Shown here piece by piece: positions 1-10,546 of a stretch of 64,000 nucleotides of DNA (its first letter is position 1; the number at the start of each line of letters is the position of its first letter). Under the pieces are notes generated by a model. It saw only the letters and a list, made by a program, of their open reading frames with translations, was not told the DNA's origin and made no database searches. Source of the stretch: Fulvia fulva (taxonomy: Eukaryota > Ascomycota > Dothideomycetes > Mycosphaerellales > Mycosphaerellaceae). The stretch lies in contig NC_063023.1 in assembly GCF_020509005.1 (NCBI RefSeq), positions 1,116,001-1,180,000 on the forward strand, written 5' to 3'. Position numbers and translations under genes: made by a program.

Positions 1-337
1 AAATCATCACCTCGATGATATAAGCGAAGATAGGCTGCTTGGTACAGAATCCTCTCATGTTGCGTTCCTCTGACTCGAGTCAGCTACTATTTCCGTATGT
101 TCTCAAGCTTTGTTTACTCTTGTTGCATTGTCAAACTCCCCAACGGTCTTTATCCTCTCTTCTAGCACTTCTTGTATGATACGGCTCTTGTCCTTGGGTT
201 TGGACTACACCACCGTCCAGATAGCAACACCATGTCCTGACTGTTGTGTCCCTACCTGTCGAACATCTCATTTGTTGTCTCTTTTGTCATTCCATTTGTC
301 CTAATACATCGACAGCCGGTCTGTCCATTTCAACGCC

Positions 338-514
338 ATGCCACCAAAAGCCAAAAGTAACAGGGTTCAAAGGGCCAAAAGCACCAAGAGTCAAAAATGG
401 AGCGGCGATGTCGATGCCCTGTACGATGGCATATTCATGGCTGTTGAGCCCAACCCGATGCATCGTCGTCTTCTGCTGGTTGCAACGTTTCTTCGCAGAC
501 CCTTTTTGGAATGA
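338..514 (+). CDS. Possible very short hypothetical protein (58 aa)
   Basis: An ATG in a good context (AACGCCATGCC) opens a 58-residue frame with a lysine/serine-rich basic first third (starting MPPKAKSNRVQRAKS) and a less basic second half containing LYDGIFMAVEPNPMHRRLLL. It ends at a TGA with no obvious splice donor that would extend it. I recognise no family. The compositional change and the lack of an exon partner make it equally likely to be the decapitated start of a lost gene or a chance frame. Confidence 0.22.
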   Translation: MPPKAKSNRVQRAKSTKSQKWSGDVDALYDGIFMAVEPNPMHRRLLLVATFLRRPFLE

Positions 515-1186
515 TCCTAGGAGGTGTGGTCCTGCAGGTCTGAAGCCGCCTCAGGAGTTCGGGTACAATTTCAAAATAGAAGGGGGTGCTGATGTTCCTG
601 TCCAAGCTACGAGGCAGGACGACAGATACTTCCACGCGACTACTCATCGTCGTCTTGGAAATGGTGCTATCGTGAAGAGAAGTATAATTGGGGCACGTAT
701 GTACAGTCGTCCAGGCAGAGTCACGAAGGCGTATAGACCGTGAGGATCTGGTAAGTGAATCGCTTTGATAGACTGCTCTCACTTAGTAACATGCGGTGCG
801 ATCCCTCACACTTCTCCTCTCTTGGCTCAAATCCTTCCTTCGTTGCTTGTCAGTTGCGGCCAGCGCATGATACCAGTGCTTGCGGCGGTGGCGTTGTATC
901 GATCCAGGACGCATGTCAATTTCCCAAGGTCGTCAGGGCGTCAAGTGCAAAATGAGTAAGCTCCACTCAATGTTTGTGTTCACCTCTAATCGAACTTGGA
1001 GTCGATCATATGACCCGCTACTGAGGCCGACAGGCAAGAGGTCTTTCTGTTGAAACAAGAAAAAAAAAGAGGTTGTCTTGATCAGACCACCGTAGCACAA
1101 GGCAAAAAAAGTTCGAGCTGAATTGAATGTTGACGACTGCAGTGACTGTTAGACATTGTAGCAAGTAGGGGCTGCTTTGGAGGAGC

Positions 1187-1293
1187 ACTTACGGATGGGA
1201 TTCGAACCCATGCTCTTTCGAATCACGGAATGTTGTTCAAGGTTTAATACCTTAACGTGACGCCTTAACCGCTCTGTGTACTGTTAGCATAAG
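1187..1293 (-). tRNA. tRNA-Leu(AAG)-like gene with intron, possibly a pseudogene
   Basis: On the minus strand the 3' half is convincing: a T arm ATGGG-TTCGAAT-CCCAT containing the B box, followed by CCGTAAG. An anticodon stem TCACG/CGTGA encloses a loop reading TTAAGG, giving anticodon AAG (leucine), followed by an intron of about 21 nt whose ACCTT can pair with the anticodon, as is common in tRNA introns. The D arm keeps AGAGCGGTTAAGG, but the 5' acceptor is poor. CTTATGC at 1293-1287 pairs 6 of 7 positions but leaves about 6 extra bases before the D arm. CTAACAG gives normal spacing but only 5 of 7 pairs. The A box is also imperfect, so this may be a decayed copy. Confidence 0.5.
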
Positions 1294-1835
1294 GGTGTGT
1301 GGTCAAGGGAGTGGGTTGCTACTGACCGGCCACCTCGCCTGATTATGTAAGCAGGTACACCAACCAACATATAATCATTAATGCAGAAGGCCCAGAGTGT
1401 GGACGCTAAGCCCAGAGATCCAATGCAGTATTCGTAGTCGGGAACCACGAAGGCGGTGAGCCATCAATTTGAAAGTGATCTTGTTGAGCTCCAGGATACC
1501 AGAACATTCGCAGATTCAATGTTGATTTCATGGTTCACTCAAATGGGGCCGCCAAGAAAGGATGTGTCTGAAACGGGCGAGCTCTGCTGCTTTTGTGTTG
1601 CCCAGAACCCCAATGGAAACTGCTGGACGGATGCACGAGGGAAGTGGCTCTCCGTGGTGTCCAAAGCTGTAGGTCAGATCACAAGCGCTTCATTCGGTGC
1701 GGGCAATCAAAGTTGTCCGCTTGTCGGATGTTGTGACATCTTGACACGGCGGCTTGATGCAACGACTGTCTGGATGGCATTGAAAGATCGTAGGAGTATC
1801 TTCATCGAATGTCGTGAGGGCTCGTCAAGTGGTGA

Positions 1836-2185
1836 GTAGGAGCAGCTGCCATCCGTCCATCAGACTTCGTCAATCCGCATGAGGTGCGATCGGCGTCAAG
1901 CGTTGCCGTGTCGAATATTCCGAGATTCACAATAGCAAGGTATGCAGTCCTGGAGTCTAAGAATCTCCAGACCTGGAGATCGTCCAGGAGAGCATATCGC
2001 TGCTTGATGCACACATGGTGGAAGGTGGAACGATTGTTCTCCTCGTCGAGACTCCATACAGTCGTCTCATCAAGAGACTGACACGGATTGCTACCTTCCG
2101 GGGTGATCTGTGGTCCGGAATGGCATCGGACGAATCATTATGGGACTGCCAGGAAGCTTCAGCGATACTGGAGAAGCTTGTGTAG
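1836..2185 (+). pseudogene. Broken coding-like relic of unknown family
   Basis: Two adjacent frames read like protein, not noise. The first (1836-1957) includes NPHEVRSASSVAVSN and IPRFTIARYAVLES. After a TAA in the other frame at 1958-1960, the text resumes as ESPDLEIVQESISLLDAHMV and later GGTIVLLVETPYSRLIKRL and SGMASDESLWDCQEASAIL, ending at a TAG at 2183-2185. A one-base slip joins them around 1955-1961. I see no start codon and do not recognise the family, so this is a tentative call of a decayed exon. Confidence 0.25.
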
Positions 2186-2838
2186 TCGATACGGAGTTCA
2201 GTTGGCTTCCTGACATGTCCGTGCTAAGGTCCATCGTGGGCAAGGCTTTGCCGTGTAGACATCGATGGCACGTCTCTCTGCTGCTGGCGAGATCCATGTC
2301 GTCGATGAAAGGGAGGAAGGTGATGTCGTTGGTCCTCGGCGGTCTTGGCGCCGAAGTTTTGGCGATGGGCGTTTCATCGACGCGATCTTCTCCATCACCT
2401 CTCCGTCATCTCTCCGTCTTGACCATCACCACCAACGCAACCAAGACTCTCTTTTCCACGTCCATCCCGACGTTCACGTCGCGAACAAAGACTTCACGAC
2501 ACTGAAAGATACAGCCCCACATGTGACTGGATCGGCTATTGCTCCCACGCGTCATGCAACCTCCGCTTTACCGAGGACGCGATGGCTCCCCTGGCGTCTG
2601 GAGCTTCTCCATCGTTGCCCCGTGGAGATCTCTCGGTCATCACCACAACACTCGCGCATTGCATGAATGCTGCGAGTTTCGTCCGTCTAATAATAAACAC
2701 CTTGCAGTCTTCGAAGCATGCATGATCGTCTTCAAGGTGACTCACGACATATGAGCATTGGAGTCCGCAGCAAGACCTGAGCAAGCCATCACCAACGATC
2801 CAGAAGCCGCTCCTCCGTGAAGCACTGTGACCGCCACG

Positions 2839-4576
2839 ATGCCTACAGATTCCTCTTTCCAGACGATCGACATTCCAGATGTAGACCTTTGGGCCTTCCT
2901 ATTTGAAAGGAAAAATCGAGACTTTAGCGATGACCAGGGTATGCTGTCTTTTAGATCTATGTAATGCAGTACTGACAAGAACAGTCATCTACCGATCCAG
3001 CATTGGGGATCGAAAGTACACCTACAAAGAGGTCAAGAAAGCAGCTACGTCTTTTGGTGAGGGTCTTCAAGAGTCTTGGGAGTGGCAACGAGGCGACGTC
3101 TTGAACATCTACGCACCCAACGATATCGATGTCGCGCCCATCATCTTTGGCACTTTCTTCGCTGGTGGCATCGTATCACCCGCAAACCCTGGCTACTCGC
3201 CTGACGAACTTGCGTTCCAACTCAGCAGTTCTGAAAGCAAAGCCATTGCAACCACAAAAGCCTTCCTTCCAGCCGCCACGAAGGCCGCAAAGAAAGCGAA
3301 CATTCCCGAAAACAGAATCATTCTACTGGGAGAAGAACGCGATCCAAACCGGAAGTTCCGCCACTGGACCGATGTCACCAAAGCATCATTAGAGAACCGA
3401 TACCGAAGGAAAAAAGCCAGTAACCCTTCGAAGGACCTCGCCTTCTTGGTCTACTCGTCAGGCACGACTGGCCTGCCAAAGGGCGTGATGTTGTCACACT
3501 CAAATGTGGTCGCCGACCTCTGTCAAATCAAAGGATCTGTTGGACACTACTACCAATCTGGCCAGGACAAGATATTGGGCGTACTGCCCTTCTTCCACAT
3601 TTACGGGCTTACGGGCTTAGTCCACCAGCCGCTGCACAGAGGCATCGAGCTTGTGGTCATGCCAGCATTCGACCTAAAGCTTTTCCTGGAAAGTGTGCAG
3701 AAACACAAGATAACATTCATCTACGTGGCGCCTCCGGTGATCGTTCGCTTAGCGCGAGATGAGATGGTCAAGAACTACGATCTCAGCAGTATCAAGATGA
3801 TCACTTCTGGTGCTGCGCCGTTGACCCGCGAACTGGTTGACACTGTGCACAAGAAGCTCAACATCAAGATCAACCAGGCATACGGACTGTCAGAAACATC
3901 GCCGATGACACATACGCAATCTTGGGATGAGTGGTATAGCTCTGTGGGAAGTGTGGGCAAGATTTTCCCAAACATGACTGCCAAGTATATGTCAGAAGAT
4001 GGCAAAGAACTGCCTGCTGGCGAGGCCGGTGAGCTCTGGATGGCAGGTCCCAATATCTTCCAAGGTTACTGGAAGAACGAAGAAGCCACCCAAGGCGCCA
4101 TTGTGGAAGCAGATGGCCTCCGCTATTTCAAGACTGGAGATGTTGGCTTTCAGGACGAGAAGCACAATTTCTACATCACAGATCGTGTCAAAGAGTTAAT
4201 CAAGTACAAGGGCTTCCAAGTCGCGCCAGCTGAGCTCGAGGGCAAACTGATGGACCACCCGTTAGTGAACGACATTGCCGTCATTGGCGTGGAAGACAAG
4301 GAGATGCACACAGAAGTACCTCGTGCTTACATTGTGCACGCGAAGAAGGCAAAAGAAGCTGGTGATCCAGAGACTGGGGCACCGAACAAAGACTTTGAGA
4401 AGGATGCGCAAAGTATCATCGACTGGACTGCTGAGAAGGTTGCAAATCACAAGCGGCTACGGGGTGGGGTGCGCTTCATTGAGGAGATTCCGAAAAGTGC
4501 ATCGGGGAAGATCTTGAGGAGAATGCTGAAGGAGAGGGTTAAGAAGGAAAGTGCGCCGGTTAAGGCGAAGTTGTGA
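2839..4576 (+). CDS. 4-coumarate-CoA ligase-like acyl-CoA synthetase, peroxisomal
   Basis: ANL-superfamily adenylating enzyme that would activate an aryl or fatty acid with ATP and transfer it to coenzyme A. Exon 1 is 2839-2938, intron 2939-2984 (46 bp, branch CTGAC), exon 2 2985-4576, giving 563 aa. The start is set by the typical first-exon signature IPDVDLWAFLFERKNR, which continues in frame across the intron. Visible motifs are the AMP/phosphate loop YSSGTTGLPKG near residue 190, YGLSETSP near 333, the TGD motif near 417, RVKELIKYKGFQVAP near 434 and the catalytic-lysine region KSASGKILRR near the end. The C-terminus AKL is a PTS1 peroxisomal signal. Homologues act in aromatic or fatty-acid catabolism and in siderophore or toxin-precursor activation; the substrate cannot be read from sequence. 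Confidence 0.93.
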
Positions 4577-4840
4577 TTTCGATGGACTTACGGCACGACA
4601 AATGTACAGCAGTTTTCGTGTGTATACTTGCACGTGAGACGAATCATGAAGCAGGTTCATTTCTAGCCGCCTCACAGGCCGCCGTCGCCGTAAAGTGATG
4701 GTCACATGCGGGCAGCTTTCGCGAGCAGCGATATCTGCAGCTACTTAAAGATTTACCTTGCACAGCACTCTCAACCTCCGAACCTCAAAGACATCTCCGA
4801 CACTACACGAAGCACCCCCGCGCAGCAACATACCACCATC

Positions 4841-5893
4841 ATGAAGCGAAACAGAAGCTACCAAGACGATGAAGACGAGTACGAGCCACCCACCAAGAAA
4901 ACCACCAGGAAGACTACCAAGAAAACACCCAAGAAAGCCCCCTCACTTCGTGTCACTCGATTGATGAAGGTGGATGCAAGCCGTCGTGCTGTTTTTGAGA
5001 CCGTGGAGCTGCTGGAGAATATCCTCGAACAATTGCCCCCTCGTGAGATTATCGTGTGCGAGAGGGTGTGCAAGCAGGTGAGTGTGGGCGACGAGCAGGA
5101 GTATTTGGCTGGTACTGATTGGAGGCTGTAGTTTCAACGGGTCATCAAGTCTTCCTTGAAGATGCAGCGGATACTTTTCAGGACCGTTGACGATGTTGGT
5201 GAGAAATGGACTGTGCGTGAGGAGTTCTCGCTGGAAGGCGATATCACGGGCCTGTATCACTTCGAGCCTGCGCCAACTTCTCAGAAGCATCAGGACGGGA
5301 CCTCAACGACTTACCGGGCGTGCCGACTGAATACCACTTTCTTCGAGCACAGTTTTTCTGATGTTGACCAACCGAACAAAATACCGAATGCCGCGCAGGT
5401 ACACGTCACAGGTAGCACCACAGTCAATTTCAGACCCGAGATCAGTCACATCCTCATGGACATGGTGAGGGGCAAGTCAGGATCTTGGGGTGACATGTAT
5501 ATCACATCTCCCCCATGTCAGCAAGTTCGCATCAGCGTGAGAATAAAGTTCAGTCCGACGCAGTCCTGCCAAGTCGTTAAGAACATCATTGCGTCCTCTG
5601 GTATCACGCTTGGCGAACTCGCAAGTCAACTGTCGGCCAGTACTGGGAGAGATGACTTTGGGCTGGGCAATTCCAGGCAACAGATGACCCGGCGCTCTGG
5701 TTGGAACCTATGGCTCGACTGCTCGGGCGGAAGTCTGAAAGACTACGTCGCCTCCGTGAAGTCAAAGACTGGCCGCGATACGGGGATAGTATCTGGACCC
5801 CACGGGCCCTGGTTGAAGCTCGACGGCGTAGTCCTCCCCACTGAGGAGGAGAGAGAAGCAGTGCGAGGTCGAGCGAGCGAGTCGGAAGTGTAG
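4841..5893 (+). CDS. F-box-like protein with basic N-terminus
   Basis: Two exons, 4841-5077 and 5132-5893 (intron 54 bp, branch CTGAT), encode 332 aa. The first about 45 residues are acidic then lysine/threonine-rich, with repeats of TTRKTTKKTPKKAP that look like a nuclear or nucleolar signal. They are followed by a degenerate F-box helix pair, VFETVELLENILEQLPPREI and VCERVCKQ, interrupted by the intron exactly as in the related genes at 37.9 and 39.6 kb. The rest has no recognised substrate-binding repeat. F-box proteins normally bind Skp1 in SCF ubiquitin ligases; that role here is inference. This is a fast-evolving fungal family and the target is unknown. Confidence 0.75.
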
Positions 5894-7056
5894 GATGGAG
5901 GTTCCTGACAGTAACTCCAAATTACAAACCTTTGTCAGATGCTCTGAGCCATCATCTGGGTCTGATACTGCTTACAAGTCGAGGAATGTATGTAGCAGTA
6001 GCAGAGGAAGGTGTATACCTTGACATAAGGACGCGATGTTTCATGGCTGCGCACAGACTGCCGACAGCCGAGAACAGTTCAACCTTCTGCCTTGCTTTCT
6101 CTTCATAGGTTACTTCTTATACTGACCGTCACACATTGGCAGCAGAATCATCTGACTCGTCAGCTCCCGGAATGCCCTGGTCATTGCCATACATGCCGGA
6201 AAACAGCATCTCCAGCTGAGCTACGGGAGGGTCACAAAGGGCGGTGCATTGGTTTCCCGCTCAAACCACGGACAGAACGGCGAACAGCAAAATTGAATGT
6301 AGACTATGCATGGAACCCTCGTCAAAACTGCTGCGCAGAGTCATATGGTGAGATGCACAGCAAGCTCCAGCGACACAGCGCGATGTGGTGAAGCACAAGA
6401 ATTGGCCAATGAGACGTACAATTTCGCCTCAATCCCCATCAGACTTCTCATAGCAGCGTCTTCCATTGTTTGCTGACCTACACCCACGTGCCCAAAGAAC
6501 GATACGTTCACCCAAAAAGAAGACTCTCCGGCGAAGCCGCTGTCCGTTCCGGTGGAGCCGAAAGTCTCCCCAGCAGGTGTTCGATACGACAACACTTGCA
6601 TCTCACAATGCATCCGACAAGTGCACCCGACGTACTCAAGACATGATGGCCTTGCGGTGAAGTGACATTGTACTCGCAGATCTAAGCTCCGCCAGCCACC
6701 TTCTCGGCTGCGGTCCAGAAGATTCACTTGGCAGTGTTGACCCGCAGCAGACTAGGCTGGAACTGTCCGAGCCAAGCGACCAGCAAACTCATTCTGTTAC
6801 TCTGCGTCCCGAATCTGTGGGTGCGGTGCAGATGTGGCACCTGCTCGCATGACGTCCGAGGACAAGCGTGTCCCTTGCAAAACCGACGTCACACGACTAT
6901 GCGCATTGCTGGAGAGTCAAGCTTTGGTGTCCGCACGACATGTAGGTGCATTGGAGTCGGTCTACTCCTCATTCCAATACCTCAATGCTGTTATCTTATA
7001 CACCAGACGGGACTTCACTGTGGCCGCTTGCTACCCACGACCACTCTCTTCCTGCA
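5894..7056. other. Intergenic, no gene seen
   Basis: Only short overlapping frames on both strands, none with codon texture, domain or splice structure that I can support. The last 100-200 bp must contain the promoter of the GH76 gene. Confidence 0.5.
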
Positions 7057-8207
7057 ATGTATCCCCGTACAAGTCCCAGTAACCTGCTGATCACAGCAAT
7101 TCTGCTCGGGCTGAGCGTGTGTTCACCTACGAAGAGAGATGTCACCATCTCGAACGCACAGTCTGCGTATGAAGTTCTCCAACAATGGTATGATGAGAGT
7201 GCCGGGACATGGAAGACCACAGGCTGGTGGGGAAGTGCCAGCTGCACCGATGTGATCGGTCGACTAGCGGCGCTAGATGGAAGCAAGAAGGATGAGATCA
7301 CATCTGTTCTGTCCAATACCTTCACGAAGGCGAATGGAGGCCACTTTCTGAACAGGTTGGTAGCGGACTTTGGTGTTATGATCACGACTGATGTGAAAGT
7401 AGCTATTACGATGACAATGGCTGGTGGGCTCTGGCATGGATACAAGCATATGATTTGACCCGGGATTCGAAGTATCTGGACATGGCTGAGACGGTCTACG
7501 ATGACATGTATAAAGTCTTCGGCAAGACGAGCTGTAGCCAGAACAGCGGAGGTGTTGGAGGCATCTGGTGGGATAGGATGCAAACCTATGTCAATGCAAT
7601 CCCGAACGGACTCTTCCTCAGTCTCGCTGCTCATCTCGCCACCCGTGTCGAAGGTGACCGCAAGGATGGATATGTGGACACGGCCAAGAAGCAATGGAAC
7701 TGGTTCAAAAATACCGCAATGTTCAACGATCGAGGCACCATCAACGACGGTCTCATCAATGGCTGTCAAAGCAACGAGGAATACCAAGAGACCGTCTGGT
7801 CCTACAATCAAGGTGTAGCAGTAGGCGGTCTCGCTGAACTCGCCACAGCAACAGGCGATCCTTCCTACATCACATCAGCCCGCGGCATTGCAGATGCCGC
7901 CATCGCTGAGCTTGCCCCCAACGGCATCCTTGTCGATATCTGTGAACACAACTCGAGCTGCAATGGCGATCAGACACAGTTCAAAGGAGTCTTTGTGCGG
8001 AATCTAATCAAGCTGCAGAAAGCTAGTCCTCAGCCATTGGCGAAGTATGCAGACTTCTTGCATAGTAACGCAAACTCCATATGGTCGAAGAACAGAAATG
8101 AGGCAGGACAGTTGAGCTTGCAGTGGGGTGGACCTTTCATGAATCCAGCAAATGCTTCTACGCATAGTTCGGCGCTTGACTGCTTGGTAGCGTCGCTTTC
8201 GACGTAG
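7057..8207 (+). CDS. Secreted GH76 endo-alpha-1,6-mannanase-like protein
   Basis: Glycoside hydrolase family 76, which cleaves or transglycosylates alpha-1,6-mannan and in fungi includes the Dfg5/Dcw1 wall enzymes. Exons 7057-7355 and 7400-8207 (intron 44 bp, branch ACTGAT) encode 368 aa. The splice is fixed by restoring the family signature YYDDNGWWALAWI near residue 102, which is split between two frames in the unspliced DNA. The start MYPRTSPSNLLITAILLG was chosen because it begins a signal peptide. Downstream are WWDRMQTYVNAIPNGLFL, ETVWSYNQGVAVGGLAEL and QTQFKGVFVRNL, all typical of GH76. I see no GPI-attachment tail, so it is probably released, unlike Dfg5/Dcw1. Confidence 0.9.
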
Positions 8208-8490
8208 CAGGCTATTCGAGGCTAGCTTCATATGCTTCAATGGAGCAAGTAAGGCAAAACAATTCTCACTGAGCTTTGAGCGCTGCATGAAGATACGTCG
8301 TGGACCCTTGAAGCGAAGATCTGCGACGCGGAACAAAAGAGATGTACCAGGTTGTCTCGAATGGAGTCAAAGAGCGACAAGCTTGGCAAGATTCTTTTGG
8401 TTGCTAACACAACCTTGATAGGTACAGACGGTCGTTGCAATCTTTTCACGGTAACCGATAATGGCCCCTTGGTAGAATCCGCAACCTCAC

Positions 8491-8933
8491 TTAGTTGTTG
8501 CGGTGGTGGCTGTGGTGATCGTCCAGGTGCTTGGAGTCGAGGTAGGCGTGGGCGTTATCGATCTTCTCATTGTCGTGGAAGTGTACAATGAGACAACACT
8601 CATGATTGAACAGTTTTCCTGCAGAAAGTTAGCCCTTGTCATTATTCACCGTGGGCACAGCTTCTTACCCTTCTTGGACTTGCCACTGAGGACAAGCTCC
8701 ACCGATGCCCATGGGGACGAGTCACCTCCAATCACCTGCTGGACTTGGGTCTTCATCGAATCCCAATCCGCCCACTCGAACTGGCCGAAGAAATCGTCGG
8801 CCACGGCTTTGTGGTTGTGATGAGTGTTTTTGGACTCATGGTCGTGACCCATTACCTCCACCTTCACGTTGGGGTCGAGGTGATCCATGAAGCCTCCGTG
8901 GTCTCCGCCGTCTGCTTCGATCTTTTGGAACAT
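8491..8933 (-). CDS. Small NTF2-like (SnoaL-fold) protein with His-rich tail
   Basis: Two exons on the minus strand, 8933-8669 and 8618-8491 (intron 50 bp), encode 130 aa; the frame closes exactly across the intron. The protein runs from MFQKIEADGGDHGGFMDHL through NVKVEVMGHDHESKN, then FFGQFEWADWDSMKTQVQQV, and after the splice FNHECCLIVHFHDNEKID and a tail HLDDHHSHHRNN. Length, a central 'xVxGxDH' strand and a late 'ECCLIVHFHDNEKID' strand resemble single-domain NTF2/SnoaL proteins, which are cyclases, isomerases or of unknown role. The identification rests on pattern only. It sits beside the prenyltransferase/methyltransferase relic, and SnoaL-like proteins are common in fungal metabolite clusters, but a shared role is inference. 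Confidence 0.6.
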
Positions 8934-9734
8934 GGTCGTAATCTTGCTGCGCCAGCATGAGCGTGCTCTTGACAATGCTTGACAGTGCCTGACAGTGACA
9001 AGCTCAGGCAAGGTAACGATCACCCAGCTTAATCGTCTAGATCGCTCTGGCTCTACTAGATCACGGTATTTCGTGCTGTCTTTCCTGTCGCAGGCTACTC
9101 TAGCTGAGACCCGACCAATTGAATGCAGCTGGACGCGCGTTCTCTGTCTGTGACTTGTGTGACTACCACAAATGTGATCTGCGTGTTTGCCGCGGGCCTT
9201 GTTGTTGTAAGAAAAGATCGTATTTCGGGGTTAGCTCCAGAAAATGGGCTGCGCTACGACGCAGCTCTTGCCGCTTTCGGCAAGTCCAAGATTTCCCCTA
9301 ACAGTATAGTGACTGATACTGGCATTTCCAAGGTTATGCCAACGAAGTTCAATGCAGTGTCTTCTATTGCTTGCATCGGGACCAAAGCTGTTTGCACTCA
9401 ACGATAGCTCCATTTTCACTTGAGCTTCTCTGAGCTTGTGTCGTGCCAAGAAGAGCTTATGTTATGCTCGGGAGTCTTAGAACGGAGGACATAACGCACA
9501 TGCTTGAAAGCGTGGAGCTTGTCATGTTCACCATGAGCCCCATTTACCTGACTGTCGGGAGACACGACTTTGGAAAAGGGAATGTCTCAACATTGAGACT
9601 GTCGTTCGAACCGCTTGCCATCTACGCTGGCGGAACCGAAGCCATCGAATCGATCAAAGTGCAGCCTTCCGATATGAGCCTACTCTTCCGCAGAGGAAGC
9701 GAGAATGGGTCAAAGCCAGAGTCCGACTCTCTAC
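8934..9734. other. Intergenic and possible outer end of the decayed prenyltransferase
   Basis: Mostly unassigned. Between about 9590 and 9660 the plus strand reads STLRLSFEPLAIYAGGTEA, which resembles the 'RLSFEPIGxxAGT' motif of DMATS prenyltransferases but lies upstream of the region it should follow. It may be a displaced or duplicated piece of the relic that follows. Confidence 0.35.
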
Positions 9735-10523
9735 ATTGGCGGACCACGACCGGGATACCCCTTCAAAAGATGCTTCAATTTGCAGGATATCCGGAGCATG
9801 TAGTAGCAGCCCACCTCGACTTCTATCGCGGAACGGTATGTGCCAACATGGGGCCCCACCGTGCAGCAGGCCACCCTACCGTGGGTGCTTGACCACGGAT
9901 GGAACTCCTATCGAGTACAGCTTCAGTTTCGGGATGGACGCTATAGTCATGCCAGAGGTTCGCTACTCTGTAGATCCAGATGCCACGGGACAAGGTGACG
10001 GTCTTGCACATATTGATCGTGTGATGGCTATTTTATCACGGCTAGATCACCCAGGAATCGACTTTGCGTGGATGACAACCTTGGAAGAGTTTTCCAGACT
10101 ACCGAATGACTGTTGCAGGCCAATGGGGGACATCCTCTCCCAAGTCGGCCACAGATTGTGATTGATGTTGGGGTTTGATCCGAGTCGTGACTTGAGCGCA
10201 CTAACAGCTAAAGCCTACTTCCTACCGGACCTATTGGCAGCAGCTCATGGGCAGACGAGATGGAGGGTGGTCCGAAATGCCGTTCTCCGCCTCGCCGCAA
10301 TGAGCTCACCGATCCACGGAGAGAGCGTGAGATCTCAGCTCCACGAAATCGACGAAGAGATCAATCGGCATCCCGAAGATGTGGAAGAAGATGCCCGCTA
10401 CTTGGCTATCGACCTTGTGACGCCGCAGAAAGTCAGGGTCAAGATCTATATTCGAGTTCCCGGCCACACCTTCGGAGATGTGTGGAACTTCTTTACCCTT
10501 GGTTTTCTCCCTCGTCCATACTG
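9735..10523 (+). pseudogene. Decayed DMATS-type aromatic prenyltransferase
   Basis: Fragments in successive frames match the dimethylallyl-tryptophan-synthase family in the right order. They are WRTTTGIPLQKMLQFAGYPE, then HVVAAHLDFYRGTV, then after a frame slip near 9885-9892 TTDGTPIEYSFSF and MPEVRYSVDPDATGQGDG. After an in-frame TGA at 10159-10161 come LTAKAYFLPDLLAAAHGQ and ARYLAIDLVTPQKVRVKIY. The family prenylates indoles and other aromatics with dimethylallyl diphosphate; KAYFLP and RVKIYIR are among its substrate/diphosphate-binding strands. The N-terminal third and the C-terminal third are absent, and the frame runs directly into methyltransferase sequence. With one frameshift and one stop it cannot make a full enzyme. 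Confidence 0.75.
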
Positions 10524-10546
10524 ACCCTCGGCTCGCTCCCGAGAGT

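Larger units (their letters stand above)
1..2838. other. Gene-poor left flank
   Basis: No complete gene is supported before the first ligase exon at 2839. The stretch holds a very short ORF (338-514), a degenerate tRNA-Leu-like locus (1187-1293) and a broken coding-like run (about 1836-2185), each listed separately. The rest, including 515-1186 and 2190-2838, shows only overlapping short frames on both strands with no recognisable family. Confidence 0.5.

Noticed and set aside
6996..7811. Minus-strand 271-aa frame
   Set aside because: Antisense shadow of the GH76 gene, whose motifs and splice are clear on the plus strand.
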